Assembly: GCF_023716865.1 (NCBI RefSeq)
Contig: NZ_CP092417.1
Location: 1-37,500 of the forward strand
From: Endozoicomonas sp. SCSIO W0465
Lineage (GTDB): Bacteria > Pseudomonadota > Gammaproteobacteria > Pseudomonadales > Endozoicomonadaceae
Direction of reading: 5' to 3'
DNA length: 37,500 nt
Every line of letters begins with the position of its first letter. Position 1 is the stretch's first letter. The translations under genes were made by a program, and so were the position numbers. Positions 24,781 through 33,516 of the stretch are shown one piece after another. Under the pieces are notes generated by a model. It was not told the DNA's origin and did not search any database. It saw only the letters and a program-made list of their open reading frames with translations.

Positions 24781-26625
24781 CTATTCAGCCAGCCACCAGG
24801 TATTGATAATCATGGGGTAATCCGTGATCACACCCGGCCGCTTGATGTTGCTTCGGTGGGCAACTCTCACTTTTCCAAAGTACCAGAGCGGAATACCGTA
24901 ATGATGCCAGAGCAGAACCCGGTCAAGGCTGTGAATAATGGTTTCCAGCGCCTGCTGACTCTCTGCACTGGGTATTTTCTCCAGCAGCGCATCAATTGCA
25001 GGATGTTTTATACCGGCCAGGTTCTGGGTATCGGGCATATCCGCATTGCTGGAGTGAAAGTACCTGAAAAGTTCACTGCCCAGTGAGAGTCCCAGAGGAT
25101 AAGCATTACCAATGGTATCAAAATCCAGCATTCTCACTCTCTGGAAATAGTTACTGCTGTCGATGACCCGGTATTTCAGTTCAATACCGATGCTGGCCAG
25201 GTTTTTTTTAAACGGCAGAATAAGTCTGTCTCCCAGATGACTGGAGGTAATCAGCTCAAAAGTCAGCGGTTCCAACTTGCAGTTCACCAGCCTGCCTCCC
25301 TTGAGTTGCCATCCCGCCTCTTTAAGTAGAGTGAGAGCCTGGTGCTGTTGGGCCCTTATTGAACCATCACCCCTGGTTTTTGGGGGTGAAAATGGCTGAT
25401 AGAACAGAGCCTTTGGCAGTTGTTGGCGAAATGCTTCTAACAGCGCCTGTTCATCAGAGGAGGGGACGCCTGAAGCGGCGTATAGGGAATTGGGAAAGTA
25501 GCTGTTTGCCCGAGTATAGGCGTTTTCAAACAGCGTTCGGTTGCTCCACTCAAAATCCAGCAGATAGCCAACCGCTTCTCTTACCCGAATATCATTAAAA
25601 GGAGCCCTGCGGGTGTTGAAAACGATCATTGGGCTGCCAATAATCCTTTTGGTTGGAATTTCAGTCTTTATGACTTTACCAGACGCGATGTCTGGATAGT
25701 TGTAGCCATTAGCCCAGTTTTTGGCAATGGGTTCGAAGTAGAGACTAAGAGCCCCGGCTTTAAATGCTTCAAAGGCAATCCTCAGATCCCGGTAGAAATA
25801 GAGTGTTATCTGATTGAAGTTGTATTTACCCTGATTCACCGGTAAATCCTTTCCCCAGTAGTCCTCAACTCGGGTAAACGTAACTGATGACCCGCCTTCC
25901 ACATGAGTGATTTTGTAGGGTCCACTGCCCAGTGGTGGTGTCAGTTTGGATTTTTCATTAAGCTCGTCTCGCCAGTAATGAGCAGGCAGCACCGGTAGCT
26001 CGGCAGCACAGAACAGTTGATCTCTGTTGCCAGAACTCTTGAAGTGAAAGCGAACACGGTGTTTACCAAGAACCTCAACACGTGCAATTGGTTTAAGCTG
26101 AATCTGATATTTGATCGGGCCTTTTGTGCGCAGGTGCTCAAAAGAGAACTCAACGTCTTCTGCCGTAACCGACTGACCATCATGAAAACGGGCGTTGGGG
26201 TGGAGGTTAAACGTTATCCATTGGTTGTCGTCAGGGTACTCCACGGATTCTGCAATCAGGCCATAAGCAGACCTGGCTTCATCTCCTGAAGGGCTGTAAG
26301 TGCCACTGCCCACCATCAAGGGTTCATTCAGCCCCAGAAAGCCTAAAGTAAAAAATCGCAGGGGGGATATTTGGGAGATGTGAGTGCCGGTTTGGGAATA
26401 CGGATTTAAGGTATCGAGGATACCAATGGCGGCAATGTTAAGTTTACCCCTTTTAGGGGCATCAGGATTTACGTAATCGAAGTGCTTGAAGCCTTCCGGG
26501 TATTTAAGGTCATCAAACCGTGACAGTCCGTGTGACGTGTGTGTGATGAGCGTTGTTGCAGCCAGTACCGGTATACTGACAACAGAGACTAACCCTGCAA
26601 GATACATCAGGCTTATCTGTTTCAA
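24781..26625 (-). CDS. Periplasmic peptide-type ABC solute-binding protein (YejA-like, family 5)
   Basis: The protein resembles E. coli YejA, the periplasmic binding component of a microcin C/peptide importer: HFDYVNPDAPKRGKLNIAAIG, NARFHDGQSVTAEDVEFSFE, ENAYTRANSYF and a C-terminal INTWW are characteristic. The TTG at 26625 is chosen because AAGGAG stands 5 nt upstream and it yields a proper signal peptide (MKQISLMYLAGLVSVVSIPV, cleavage near residue 22); the mature protein then starts near ATTLITHTS. Length is 614. An ATG at 26679 would add a non-signal extension. No permease or ATPase genes (yejB, yejE, yejF) are adjacent, so it is an orphan receptor or its partners are elsewhere. Confidence 0.9.
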   Translation of the reverse strand: MKQISLMYLAGLVSVVSIPVLAATTLITHTSHGLSRFDDLKYPEGFKHFDYVNPDAPKRGKLNIAAIGILDTLNPYSQTGTHISQISPLRFFTLGFLGLNEPLMVGSGTYSPSGDEARSAYGLIAESVEYPDDNQWITFNLHPNARFHDGQSVTAEDVEFSFEHLRTKGPIKYQIQLKPIARVEVLGKHRVRFHFKSSGNRDQLFCAAELPVLPAHYWRDELNEKSKLTPPLGSGPYKITHVEGGSSVTFTRVEDYWGKDLPVNQGKYNFNQITLYFYRDLRIAFEAFKAGALSLYFEPIAKNWANGYNYPDIASGKVIKTEIPTKRIIGSPMIVFNTRRAPFNDIRVREAVGYLLDFEWSNRTLFENAYTRANSYFPNSLYAASGVPSSDEQALLEAFRQQLPKALFYQPFSPPKTRGDGSIRAQQHQALTLLKEAGWQLKGGRLVNCKLEPLTFELITSSHLGDRLILPFKKNLASIGIELKYRVIDSSNYFQRVRMLDFDTIGNAYPLGLSLGSELFRYFHSSNADMPDTQNLAGIKHPAIDALLEKIPSAESQQALETIIHSLDRVLLWHHYGIPLWYFGKVRVAHRSNIKRPGVITDYPMIINTWWLAE

Positions 26626-26944
26626 AGTCGCTCCTTTATCCAACCCTCTTTGGGATACTGGTTCAGGAAACCACTTCAAATAGTAGACTTATTCTTCCTG
26701 ATCCAGTGCTGAGAATGCATTGCGATTTATGTGGCCTGATCTTGAGAATCAGATACGAAAGCCGAGAACTAAAAGAGAGCCGATTGCTCACAGGCTGAGG
26801 CGGTTGATACACTGTTCTGATACGCTAACCGTGAAATACGGTACAGCAATCATCCGTGGCCAAAAGAAGCAGAGGTAGCCGAGCGTACTTAACGCCGGCT
26901 CTAAGCGGCTTAAACCAAAAACTATTCAAGGAATCGGGACGACA
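26626..26944. other. Divergent intergenic region between the yejA-like gene and lysM
   Basis: This 319-bp gap separates two divergent genes and should hold both promoters. I see a Shine-Dalgarno for each gene (AAGGAG next to 26625 on the minus strand; CAAGGAATCG before 26945) but no convincing pair of -35/-10 boxes, no tRNA and no repeat. Confidence 0.5.
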
Positions 26945-27982
26945 ATGAGACGCTTTGCTCTGGCAGGAATCCTGCTTTGTATGTCCACTCTGGGACAGGC
27001 ATACGATAGCCCGATAAAGGCGGACTCTCCCAGCAAGTATACCGTTGAGAAGGGTGATACCCTGTGGGATATTTCTACCACCTTTCTGGACAGTCCGTGG
27101 TTATGGCCGGAAATCTGGCATGCCAACCCCCAGATAAAGAATCCTCACCTGATTTATCCGGGTGATATCGTCAGCCTGGTGTATATCGATGGACAACCCA
27201 GATTGATGGTTTCCAGTCGTGGCGAAAATGGTCGTACGATCAAATTAAGCCCCAAAATCCGGGTAATGCCCGGAGATTCGGCTATTCCGGCCATCCCTCT
27301 AGGTGCAGTGCTCAGTTACTTAAAAGGTGGTCATGTGTTCTCCAGTGAAGAACAGTTGAATAATACGCCTTATGTCTTTGCAGCTAAAGATGGCAAACTG
27401 GTTTCAGGTACAGGAGACAAGGTTTACGCCCGAGGTGATTTTGCCGGGCAGAATATCCGGTTTGATGTCGTTCGTCGCGGTGAGCAGATCGTCGACCCGG
27501 AAACCGACGAGTTGTTGGGACTCATTGGTATCGATGTCGGCACCATCAATTTGAGTCGTGTCAGGGAAGGTGTTGCCTCCATGGTCATTCAGGACAGTAA
27601 AATGGAAGTGATACCCGGTGATCGGTTGGTTAAGCAGGATGCCAGCGGACTGGTAACGACGTTTTTTCCAAGAGCACCGGCTGCGCCTGTCGAGGGCATT
27701 GTCACCGCTAATCTGAATAATGCAAAAAAGATTTCCAGGTTTGATACGGTGGTCATCAACAAAGGGGAGCGGGAGAGCCTCAGGCAGGGTGATATCCTGG
27801 CCGTCTACCGCAAGACACAAGACGCCTACGATCCATTTACCAATGAACAGGTTTCTCTGCCATCCGAAAGAGTCGGGTTAGTCATGGTTTATCGACCTTT
27901 TGAAAAAATGAGCTATGGTATTGTGCTATCAGCTAAAGAGGATATTGAAGTTGGCTATATCCTCCGGAGCCCACAACCATAA
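26945..27982 (+). CDS. LysM-domain exported protein
   Basis: This is a 345-residue exported protein with a signal peptide (1-19, ending LGQA) and one LysM domain at about 31-80 (YTVEKGDTLWDISTTFL...NPHLIYPGDIVSL). LysM binds the glycan chains of peptidoglycan. The remainder is the long beta-rich tail typical of the LysM proteins found between def and dprA in pseudomonads; its job is unknown, probably in the cell envelope. In relatives the gene stands directly divergent from def; here an IS and the yejA-like gene intervene. The ATG at 26945 is the only sensible start. Confidence 0.9.
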   Translation: MRRFALAGILLCMSTLGQAYDSPIKADSPSKYTVEKGDTLWDISTTFLDSPWLWPEIWHANPQIKNPHLIYPGDIVSLVYIDGQPRLMVSSRGENGRTIKLSPKIRVMPGDSAIPAIPLGAVLSYLKGGHVFSSEEQLNNTPYVFAAKDGKLVSGTGDKVYARGDFAGQNIRFDVVRRGEQIVDPETDELLGLIGIDVGTINLSRVREGVASMVIQDSKMEVIPGDRLVKQDASGLVTTFFPRAPAAPVEGIVTANLNNAKKISRFDTVVINKGERESLRQGDILAVYRKTQDAYDPFTNEQVSLPSERVGLVMVYRPFEKMSYGIVLSAKEDIEVGYILRSPQP

Positions 27983-28001
27983 GTAATCATTTATTCAAAA
28001 A

Positions 28002-28093
28002 TACAGCTCCTGTGAAGGGTGCTTCATTGGATGTGTGGCTTACCTGGACAGAGCTGTAGATAACCAGAATAAGCCACCTAACTCTGGAAAGAG
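28002..28093 (+). promoter_or_regulatory. Structured dprA leader with pseudoknot topology
   Basis: Two perfect 8-bp inverted repeats interlock in the order A-B-A'-B': A TACAGCTC (28002-28009) with A' GAGCTGTA (28051-28058), and B GTGGCTTA (28035-28042) with B' TAAGCCAC (28070-28077). Helix B extends by CTGG/CCAG (28044-28047, 28064-28067) across a small internal loop, which places A' in its hairpin loop, so A-A' pairing would make an H-type pseudoknot. Immediately after, CTCT-GGAA-AGAG (28082-28093) puts the Shine-Dalgarno in a GNRA-type tetraloop. Regulatory function is inferred. Confidence 0.55.
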
Positions 28094-28099
28094 AATTCA

Positions 28100-29233
28100 A
28101 TGATATACACCGATACAGACCAGAAGGACTGGTTACAACTGCTCCCCTGGTTAACGCTTTCCCTTATTCCGGGTCTGGGGCCAATAAAATCTGGCCAGCT
28201 CATTGAAAAATTCCAACATCCCGGCCAGCTTTTTTCTGCATCACTCAATGAGCTGAAGCGTATTATTCCGGATAAGCTGGCCAGTTTGCTGGTCAATGCG
28301 CACAGAGACACTGCTATTCAGAAACAGTTGCACCTGACCAATGCGTGGCTTCAGGCTAGTCAGGCCCATACTATTTTGACACCCGATTCCCCTCTATATC
28401 CCAAAACGCTGAAAGAGCTTCCTGATGCGCCGGTTGTACTCTACGTCATTGGTAACAGGCAATTACTCAGTGAGCCACAGCTGGGCGTGGTAGGTAGCCG
28501 AAGACCGACACCCAACGGTCGCCGGGTTGCCCGGGAATTTTGTGAACATTTATCCAGAAGTGGCCTGGTTATTACCAGTGGCTTGGCGCTTGGTATTGAT
28601 GCGGCTGCCCACCAGGGGGCTCTGGGTTGCTATGGGGGGACCGTGGCCGTGTTGGGAACCGGCGTGGATCAGGTTTACCCTGCAAGGCATAAGGATCTTT
28701 ATCAGTTGATTGCCGGCCAGGGAGCCATCGTCAGCGAATACCCATTGGGAACGAAACCCTTTGCCGGTAACTTTCCCCGTCGAAATCGTATCTTGTCTGG
28801 TTTGTCTCTGGGGGTGCTGGTGGTTGAAGCGGCACTGGAAAGTGGCTCTTTAATCTCGGCAAGACTGGCTGCAGAGCAGGGGCGCGAGGTATTTGCCATA
28901 CCGGGTTCGGTGTTGAACCCATTAAGTCGAGGCTGTCATAAGCTGATCCGTGAAGGTGCTGTGCTGGTTGAAAGCCCGGATGATGTATTAATTGAACTTG
29001 CCCCACAGCTTCATTGCGTTATCAATGAGTTCTCGCCACCAACGGCCACTAGAAAAGAAATAGATCCATTGCGGCTTAAAGTTATTGAAGTTATGGGGTT
29101 TGACGTTGTCAGTGCGGATCAAATCAGTACGCTGTCAGGAATTCCTTTTGCAGAACTTTCCGTCGTTCTTACAGAAATGGAGCTTGATGGTGTTATTGAG
29201 TCCACCTCAGGTGGATTTATTCGTCTTGGCTGA
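28100..29233 (+). CDS. dprA: DNA processing protein DprA/Smf
   Basis: DprA binds incoming single-stranded DNA and loads RecA during natural transformation. The 377-residue protein has an N-terminal SAM-like helical region (1-80). Its Rossmann-like DprA fold contains GVVGSRRPTPNGRR (129-142), SGLALGIDAAAHQGAL (160-175), FPRRNR (225-230) and EAALESGSL. The C-terminal winged-helix (DML1) domain lies at about 318-377. The start ATG follows GGAAAGAG, located in a structured leader. In the Pseudomonas-like order it is followed by tsaC. Presence of dprA alone does not prove competence. Confidence 0.96.
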   Translation: MIYTDTDQKDWLQLLPWLTLSLIPGLGPIKSGQLIEKFQHPGQLFSASLNELKRIIPDKLASLLVNAHRDTAIQKQLHLTNAWLQASQAHTILTPDSPLYPKTLKELPDAPVVLYVIGNRQLLSEPQLGVVGSRRPTPNGRRVAREFCEHLSRSGLVITSGLALGIDAAAHQGALGCYGGTVAVLGTGVDQVYPARHKDLYQLIAGQGAIVSEYPLGTKPFAGNFPRRNRILSGLSLGVLVVEAALESGSLISARLAAEQGREVFAIPGSVLNPLSRGCHKLIREGAVLVESPDDVLIELAPQLHCVINEFSPPTATRKEIDPLRLKVIEVMGFDVVSADQISTLSGIPFAELSVVLTEMELDGVIESTSGGFIRLG

Positions 29234-29354
29234 ATAGCTCAGTGAATCAATCAGCAGAACCTGAGTGTCTGGCTGTTGCTTCCGGGCTTCTCTTGCTAGA
29301 CTAGCGAGCCTTACCGATCACGTTTCGGAGTGTACTGATGGGGAGGCTGTTGTC

Positions 29355-29909
29355 ATGATGGATGTAAATCAAGCAGCGAAAATAATTAGCCATGGAGGAG
29401 TCATCGCTTATCCCACTGAAGCCGTATGGGGCATAGGTTGTGACCCGTGGAACCGGCAGGCTGTCTATAAAGTACTGGAAATCAAACAGCGGCCCGTTGA
29501 GAAAGGCGTGATTCTGATAGGGGCTTCAGAGGATCAGTTTGTACCACTACTTGATCCGCTTTCTTCAGAAGAGAGAGCCAGACTGAAATCTACCTGGCCA
29601 GGCCCCTTCACCTGGTTGATTCCCGATCCGGATGGCTGGACACCGGACTGGATAAGAGGTCAATTCGATACGGTTGCTGTTCGCATCAGCGCTCACCCAT
29701 TGGTAAATGCTCTGTGTGAAGCGACAGGGCATCCGATCGTGTCGACTTCAGCCAACCTTGCAGGTAAAGCCCCGCTGTTAACCTTCTCAAGTGTTAAAGA
29801 AGCGTTCGGTTCTCAACTCGACGGCATTGTTCCCGGCGAAACCGGAGGACAGAAAACACCCTCTAAAATTCAAGACCTGCGTTCGGGTGAACTGGTACGG
29901 GCAGGTTAG
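29355..29909 (+). CDS. tsaC: Threonylcarbamoyl-AMP synthase (TsaC/YrdC/Sua5)
   Basis: TsaC makes threonylcarbamoyl-AMP from threonine, bicarbonate and ATP, the first step of t6A37 modification of ANN-decoding tRNAs. Family motifs are VIAYPTEAVWGIGCDP, KQRP (44-47), WPGPFTWLIP and PIVSTSANLAG. I use ATG 29355: it has GGAGG 8 nt upstream and gives 184 residues (E. coli TsaC 190). The frame is open from 29265, but the first 30 residues do not resemble the family. There is no C-terminal Sua5 domain, so it is the short YrdC form. It follows dprA by 121 bp. Confidence 0.94.
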   Translation: MMDVNQAAKIISHGGVIAYPTEAVWGIGCDPWNRQAVYKVLEIKQRPVEKGVILIGASEDQFVPLLDPLSSEERARLKSTWPGPFTWLIPDPDGWTPDWIRGQFDTVAVRISAHPLVNALCEATGHPIVSTSANLAGKAPLLTFSSVKEAFGSQLDGIVPGETGGQKTPSKIQDLRSGELVRAG

Positions 29910-29947
29910 TGTCGCTCAAACTTAACCGATAAAAGGCATGTCCCAAA

Positions 29948-30871
29948 ATGTCAGAACCGTCTGTAGATCTCGTAAAGCATTATCTCCTGGATTTGCAGCA
30001 TCGCATCTGTACGGCGATTGAGGCAGAAGAAATGGAGGGCTCCTTCAGGGAAGACCAATGGGACTACCATGGCTCAGAAAACAAAGGTGGTGGTGGCGGT
30101 AAGGCCCGAGTACTGGAAGGTGGTAAGGTTTTTGAAAAAGCAGGTGTGAATTTTTCCTGTGTAGAAGGGGATCAGCTACCTGCCAGTGCCACTGCCCATC
30201 GACCACAAATGGCCGGTAGGCGTTTTCAGGCTATGGGAGTTTCTCTGGTGATCCATCCGGATAACCCGTTTGTGCCAACGTCGCATGCCAATGTTCGAAT
30301 GCTGATAGCTCATAAAGAAGGAGAAGATCCGATCTGGTGGTTTGGTGGTGGCTACGATCTGACGCCTTACTATGGCTTTGAAGAAGACTGCAAGCATTGG
30401 CATCAGACTGCCAGGCAGGCCTGTGAGCCTTTTGGTGACGAGGTCTACCCCCGCTATAAGAAGTGGTGTGATGAATACTTCTTTCTTAAACACCGTAATG
30501 AACCCAGGGGGGTGGGTGGACTGTTCTACGATGATTTGAATGAATGGCCATTTGAGCGCTGCTTCGAATTTATGCGGTCGGTTGGCGATAGTTATATTGG
30601 TGCTTACTTGCCCATTGTTCAACGCCGTAAATGGATGCCTTACTCCGGGCAGCACAAGCGTTTTCAGGAGTACCGCCGTGGCCGTTATGTGGAGTTCAAT
30701 CTGGTTTATGATCGGGGTACTTTGTTTGGACTGCAGTCCGGCGGTCGTACAGAGTCTATTCTTATGTCACTGCCTCCTCATGTTCGCTGGGATTACAACT
30801 GGAACCCAGAGCCAGGCACCGATGAGGCGCGGTTGTATGAAGACTTTTTAACGGCAAAAGATTGGGTATAA
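29948..30871 (+). CDS. hemF: Oxygen-dependent coproporphyrinogen III oxidase
   Basis: HemF converts coproporphyrinogen III to protoporphyrinogen IX by O2-dependent oxidative decarboxylation in heme synthesis. The 307 residues (E. coli 299) contain the signature region PTSHANVRMLIAH (residues 111-123), WWFGGGYDLTPYY, RGVGGLFYDDLN and FNLVYDRGTLFGLQSGGRTE. It is the aerobic form, unrelated to the radical-SAM enzyme HemN. It lies 38 bp after tsaC and 18 bp before aroE, consistent with co-transcription. Confidence 0.98.
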   Translation: MSEPSVDLVKHYLLDLQHRICTAIEAEEMEGSFREDQWDYHGSENKGGGGGKARVLEGGKVFEKAGVNFSCVEGDQLPASATAHRPQMAGRRFQAMGVSLVIHPDNPFVPTSHANVRMLIAHKEGEDPIWWFGGGYDLTPYYGFEEDCKHWHQTARQACEPFGDEVYPRYKKWCDEYFFLKHRNEPRGVGGLFYDDLNEWPFERCFEFMRSVGDSYIGAYLPIVQRRKWMPYSGQHKRFQEYRRGRYVEFNLVYDRGTLFGLQSGGRTESILMSLPPHVRWDYNWNPEPGTDEARLYEDFLTAKDWV

Positions 30872-30889
30872 ATGAAGAGGATCTGAGTC

Positions 30890-31717
30890 ATGGCTGGACC
30901 GGTAGACAATTACGCGGTAATGGGGAACCCAATTGACCACAGCAAATCACCCGTAATTCATACGCTGTTTGCCAATCAGACCGGTCAAAGTCTGCGTTAC
31001 ACTGCAATATTGGTTGACATTGATGGGTTGCAAAAAGCGATTGATGCATTCTTTGAAAATGGTGATCTTGGATTAAGTATAACCGTACCCTTTAAGGAGG
31101 AAGCGTGGCAGTTAGCTGAAAAAAGAACGTCAAGAGCAGAAAAAGCAGGCGCTGTGAATACCCTGTGGCAGGATGAGCATGGCCAGCTGCGTGGCGATAA
31201 TACCGATGGGCTTGGTCTGGTAGCCGATCTTAAAGAAAATAACGGTATAACGATTAAAGGTGCAAGAGTCCTTATCCTCGGTGCCGGCGGTGCCGTCAGA
31301 GGTGTGCTTGAGCCCATACTCTCGGAGCAACCGGTTGACGTTGTCATTGCCAATCGAACGCGGAGCAAGGCCGATACGCTGGTTGACCTCTTTCCGGATG
31401 AAACCCTTTCTGCCAGTGGTTTCGAAGACATAGAAGGTCGTTTTGATCTGATCATCAACGGAACCGCCGCCAGCCTGCAGGGAGAAATGCCTCCCATACC
31501 CGGTCATGTGATTGATCAAAAGACCTGCTGCTATGACATGATGTACGGTGCAGAGGAAACCGTTTTTAATCGCTGGTGCCGTGAGCAGGGAGCGGGAAAA
31601 ACCATTGATGGGCTTGGTATGCTGGTGGAACAGGCCGCAGAGCAGTTTGCTATCTGGCGTGGCGTTCGTCCTGAAACCCGGGAGGTGCTTGGCCTGTTGC
31701 GCAATGAAATAGCCTGA
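30890..31717 (+). CDS. aroE: Shikimate dehydrogenase (NADP+)
   Basis: AroE reduces 3-dehydroshikimate to shikimate with NADPH in aromatic amino acid synthesis. The 275 residues (E. coli 272) show the substrate site NPIDHSKSPVIH (13-24), catalytic K69 in TVPFKEEA, D106 in GDNTDG (102-107), the nucleotide loop GAGGAVRG (131-138) and NGTAASL. A purine-rich GAGGAT precedes the ATG by a few bases. hemF-aroE adjacency is as in Pseudomonas. It ends 153 bp before the YiiX-like gene. Confidence 0.98.
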   Translation: MAGPVDNYAVMGNPIDHSKSPVIHTLFANQTGQSLRYTAILVDIDGLQKAIDAFFENGDLGLSITVPFKEEAWQLAEKRTSRAEKAGAVNTLWQDEHGQLRGDNTDGLGLVADLKENNGITIKGARVLILGAGGAVRGVLEPILSEQPVDVVIANRTRSKADTLVDLFPDETLSASGFEDIEGRFDLIINGTAASLQGEMPPIPGHVIDQKTCCYDMMYGAEETVFNRWCREQGAGKTIDGLGMLVEQAAEQFAIWRGVRPETREVLGLLRNEIA

Positions 31718-31746
31718 CAAATTTCTATACTCTTGAGCATGACTCT

Positions 31747-31774
31747 TTATGTCGAAAACGTTATGTCGAAAACG
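31747..31774. repeat. 14-bp direct repeat upstream of the YiiX-like gene
   Basis: TTATGTCGAAAACG occurs twice head to tail (31747-31760, 31761-31774), about 97 bp before the next start codon. Two adjacent identical sites could be an operator for a regulator of that gene, or a simple duplication. Confidence 0.6.
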
Positions 31775-31870
31775 TTGCAATAACGAGATTATCTGCCTTT
31801 TGAAGCATCGGTTTTATGGATACCGCTAATGTTGTTCATTACAAGATGATTTTCAGATAGGGGAGAGGTT

Positions 31871-32563
31871 ATGGATAAAGCACTGCCAGCTACTGTAATG
31901 CCAGCCACTGTGATTGCTGAAGACCTCTTGCCAGGCGACCTGATTTTTCAACTCCGCTCAGGTGGTGAGGCTGAATGGGTCATCAGTCGACTGTTTGCTG
32001 GTCGCGACGGTGCTGCCATCAATCACGTTGCACTCTACGACGGAGATGGCATGGTCTTAGAAGCGGTAATGCCCCAGGTAAAGAAAACCTCATTGGATGA
32101 CTTTGTCAGCAACTCGGTTTTAGATAACCATGGCCGACCCTGTGTTCTGATCTGTCGGTTGGTGTCAAGTTACTCGGCACTGGTACCGGCTGCTCTGGAG
32201 TTTGCTGAGCAGCAGCTTTCGATGCCTTATGATCTTCACTACAGCCAGAATCAGGACGAGCACCAGAAAAGTTGGTACTGCAGTGAATTAATTGTTCATG
32301 CGTTTCGCAGTGCCAATGACGGTGTTTTCCTGTTTGAAGAAACACCCATGAGTTTCCGGGATATGGAAACCGGAGAGCTGATGCCATTCTGGATTGATCA
32401 TTATCAAGCGGTTGGGCAGAAGATACCGGAAGAGCTTCCCGGTTCACATCCAGCACTGCTGTCCTGTTCCGACAAACTGATTTCTATCAATATTCTCGGG
32501 TCACTTCCTGCAAGGAATGGTCAGGATGTTTGCAGCCTGGAGCCAGGATCGACACTGGCCTGA
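31871..32563 (+). CDS. YiiX-like permuted papain-fold amidase (NlpC/P60 superfamily, C92)
   Basis: The 230-residue protein has the layout of YiiX-type permuted papain-fold enzymes: GDLIFQ (22-27), a histidine in INHVALYDGDG (H52), LEAV (E64), then PYDLHYSQ and the cysteine in WYCSELIVHAF (C137). In the family these residues form the catalytic Cys-His site, and members cleave amide or thioester bonds in lipid or peptide substrates that are mostly undefined. Unlike E. coli YiiX, no signal peptide is visible, so it may act in the cytoplasm or be secreted by another route. The ATG has a strong GGGGAGAGG upstream. It stands alone between aroE and rsmG. Confidence 0.8.
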   Translation: MDKALPATVMPATVIAEDLLPGDLIFQLRSGGEAEWVISRLFAGRDGAAINHVALYDGDGMVLEAVMPQVKKTSLDDFVSNSVLDNHGRPCVLICRLVSSYSALVPAALEFAEQQLSMPYDLHYSQNQDEHQKSWYCSELIVHAFRSANDGVFLFEETPMSFRDMETGELMPFWIDHYQAVGQKIPEELPGSHPALLSCSDKLISINILGSLPARNGQDVCSLEPGSTLA

Positions 32564-32825
32564 CACCGAACCATTTTCCCGGAATTATTCTTAACCAATT
32601 ATTTTATTCAAGCGGTCATCTTTGGGAACAGCCAAAGGCCATATTTCAAAATGGAAATAGTACCTACTTTATGTATCGCTGGTTTTGGTCAATGATTGCG
32701 TCGATTTTATTTAAGTTATGAAATAGACTAATTGGTTATTTATTGTCATCAGTAAAGCCAGACGGCACCCGGATAACTCTTCGTAACAGCAGCAGGGTTT
32801 GATTGTCCGCTGGTTGAAGGAATCA
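32564..32825. other. Intergenic region ahead of rsmG
   Basis: This 262-bp AT-rich gap has no convincing gene; a 63-codon open frame (32530-32721) that overlaps the previous gene is not supported. Two distant 9-bp complementary arms, AACCAATTA (32593-32601) and TAATTGGTT (32729-32737), bracket most of it. No clear promoter was identified. Confidence 0.45.
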
Positions 32826-33500
32826 ATGAACACTTCTCAATCATCTTTAATGGACACCCCCCTGGCCCGGACGTTACAGAAGGATATCTGTCAAGGTGCC
32901 GCATCACTTGGTCTTGATTTTTCCCGGGAACAGGCGGATTTGCTGACTCGCTATGTTCTGCTGTTAGACAAGTGGAATCAAGCCTACAATCTCACCGCTA
33001 TTCGTGACCCCGGGGCGATGGTCTTCCGGCATATCATTGATAGTCTGAGCATTGTTCCTCACATTACTGGTGAGGCTATTCTGGATGTGGGTTCAGGGCC
33101 GGGATTGCCTGGCGTTGTCCTGGCCATTATGTATCCCGATAAAAAATTCACGACACTGGACAGTAATGGCAAGAAAACCAGATTTATGCATCAGGCAAAA
33201 CTGGATCTTCATCTCGATAACCTGAAAGTGGCTAATGCCCGGGTAGAGTCTTTTAAGGCAGATGCACTTTTTGATGCTATTACTTCCCGAGCGTTCAGTT
33301 CATTGGTTAACATGGTTGATGGTACAAAACACTTATTATCACCTTCAGGTGTTTATCTGGCCATGAAAGGGCTATATCCTGAAGAAGAATTGAAGGAATT
33401 GATGGATCGTCACGACATTGAGCTGATCTGCTGTTCGCCCTTGAAGGTACCGGGCACAGACGGCGATCGTCATCTTGTCATTTTGCGTAACAGGCATTGA
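32826..33500 (+). CDS. rsmG: 16S rRNA (guanine-527-N7)-methyltransferase
   Basis: RsmG (GidB) methylates G527 of 16S rRNA; loss gives low-level streptomycin resistance in several bacteria. Motifs are WNQAYNLTAIRDP (50-62) and the SAM loop ILDVGSGPGLPG (85-96). ATG 32826 has GAAGGA just upstream and gives 224 residues (E. coli 207); a TTG at 32799 is less likely. rsmG usually follows mnmG and precedes parA. Here parA-parB follow, but mnmG is absent and a YiiX-like gene stands upstream. Confidence 0.95.
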   Translation: MNTSQSSLMDTPLARTLQKDICQGAASLGLDFSREQADLLTRYVLLLDKWNQAYNLTAIRDPGAMVFRHIIDSLSIVPHITGEAILDVGSGPGLPGVVLAIMYPDKKFTTLDSNGKKTRFMHQAKLDLHLDNLKVANARVESFKADALFDAITSRAFSSLVNMVDGTKHLLSPSGVYLAMKGLYPEEELKELMDRHDIELICCSPLKVPGTDGDRHLVILRNRH

Positions 33501-33516
33501 ATGGTATTTAACGGCT

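Noticed and set aside
32530..32721. 63-codon frame after the YiiX-like gene
   Set aside because: It overlaps that gene's end, lacks a ribosome-binding site and lies in AT-rich DNA with no coding signal.
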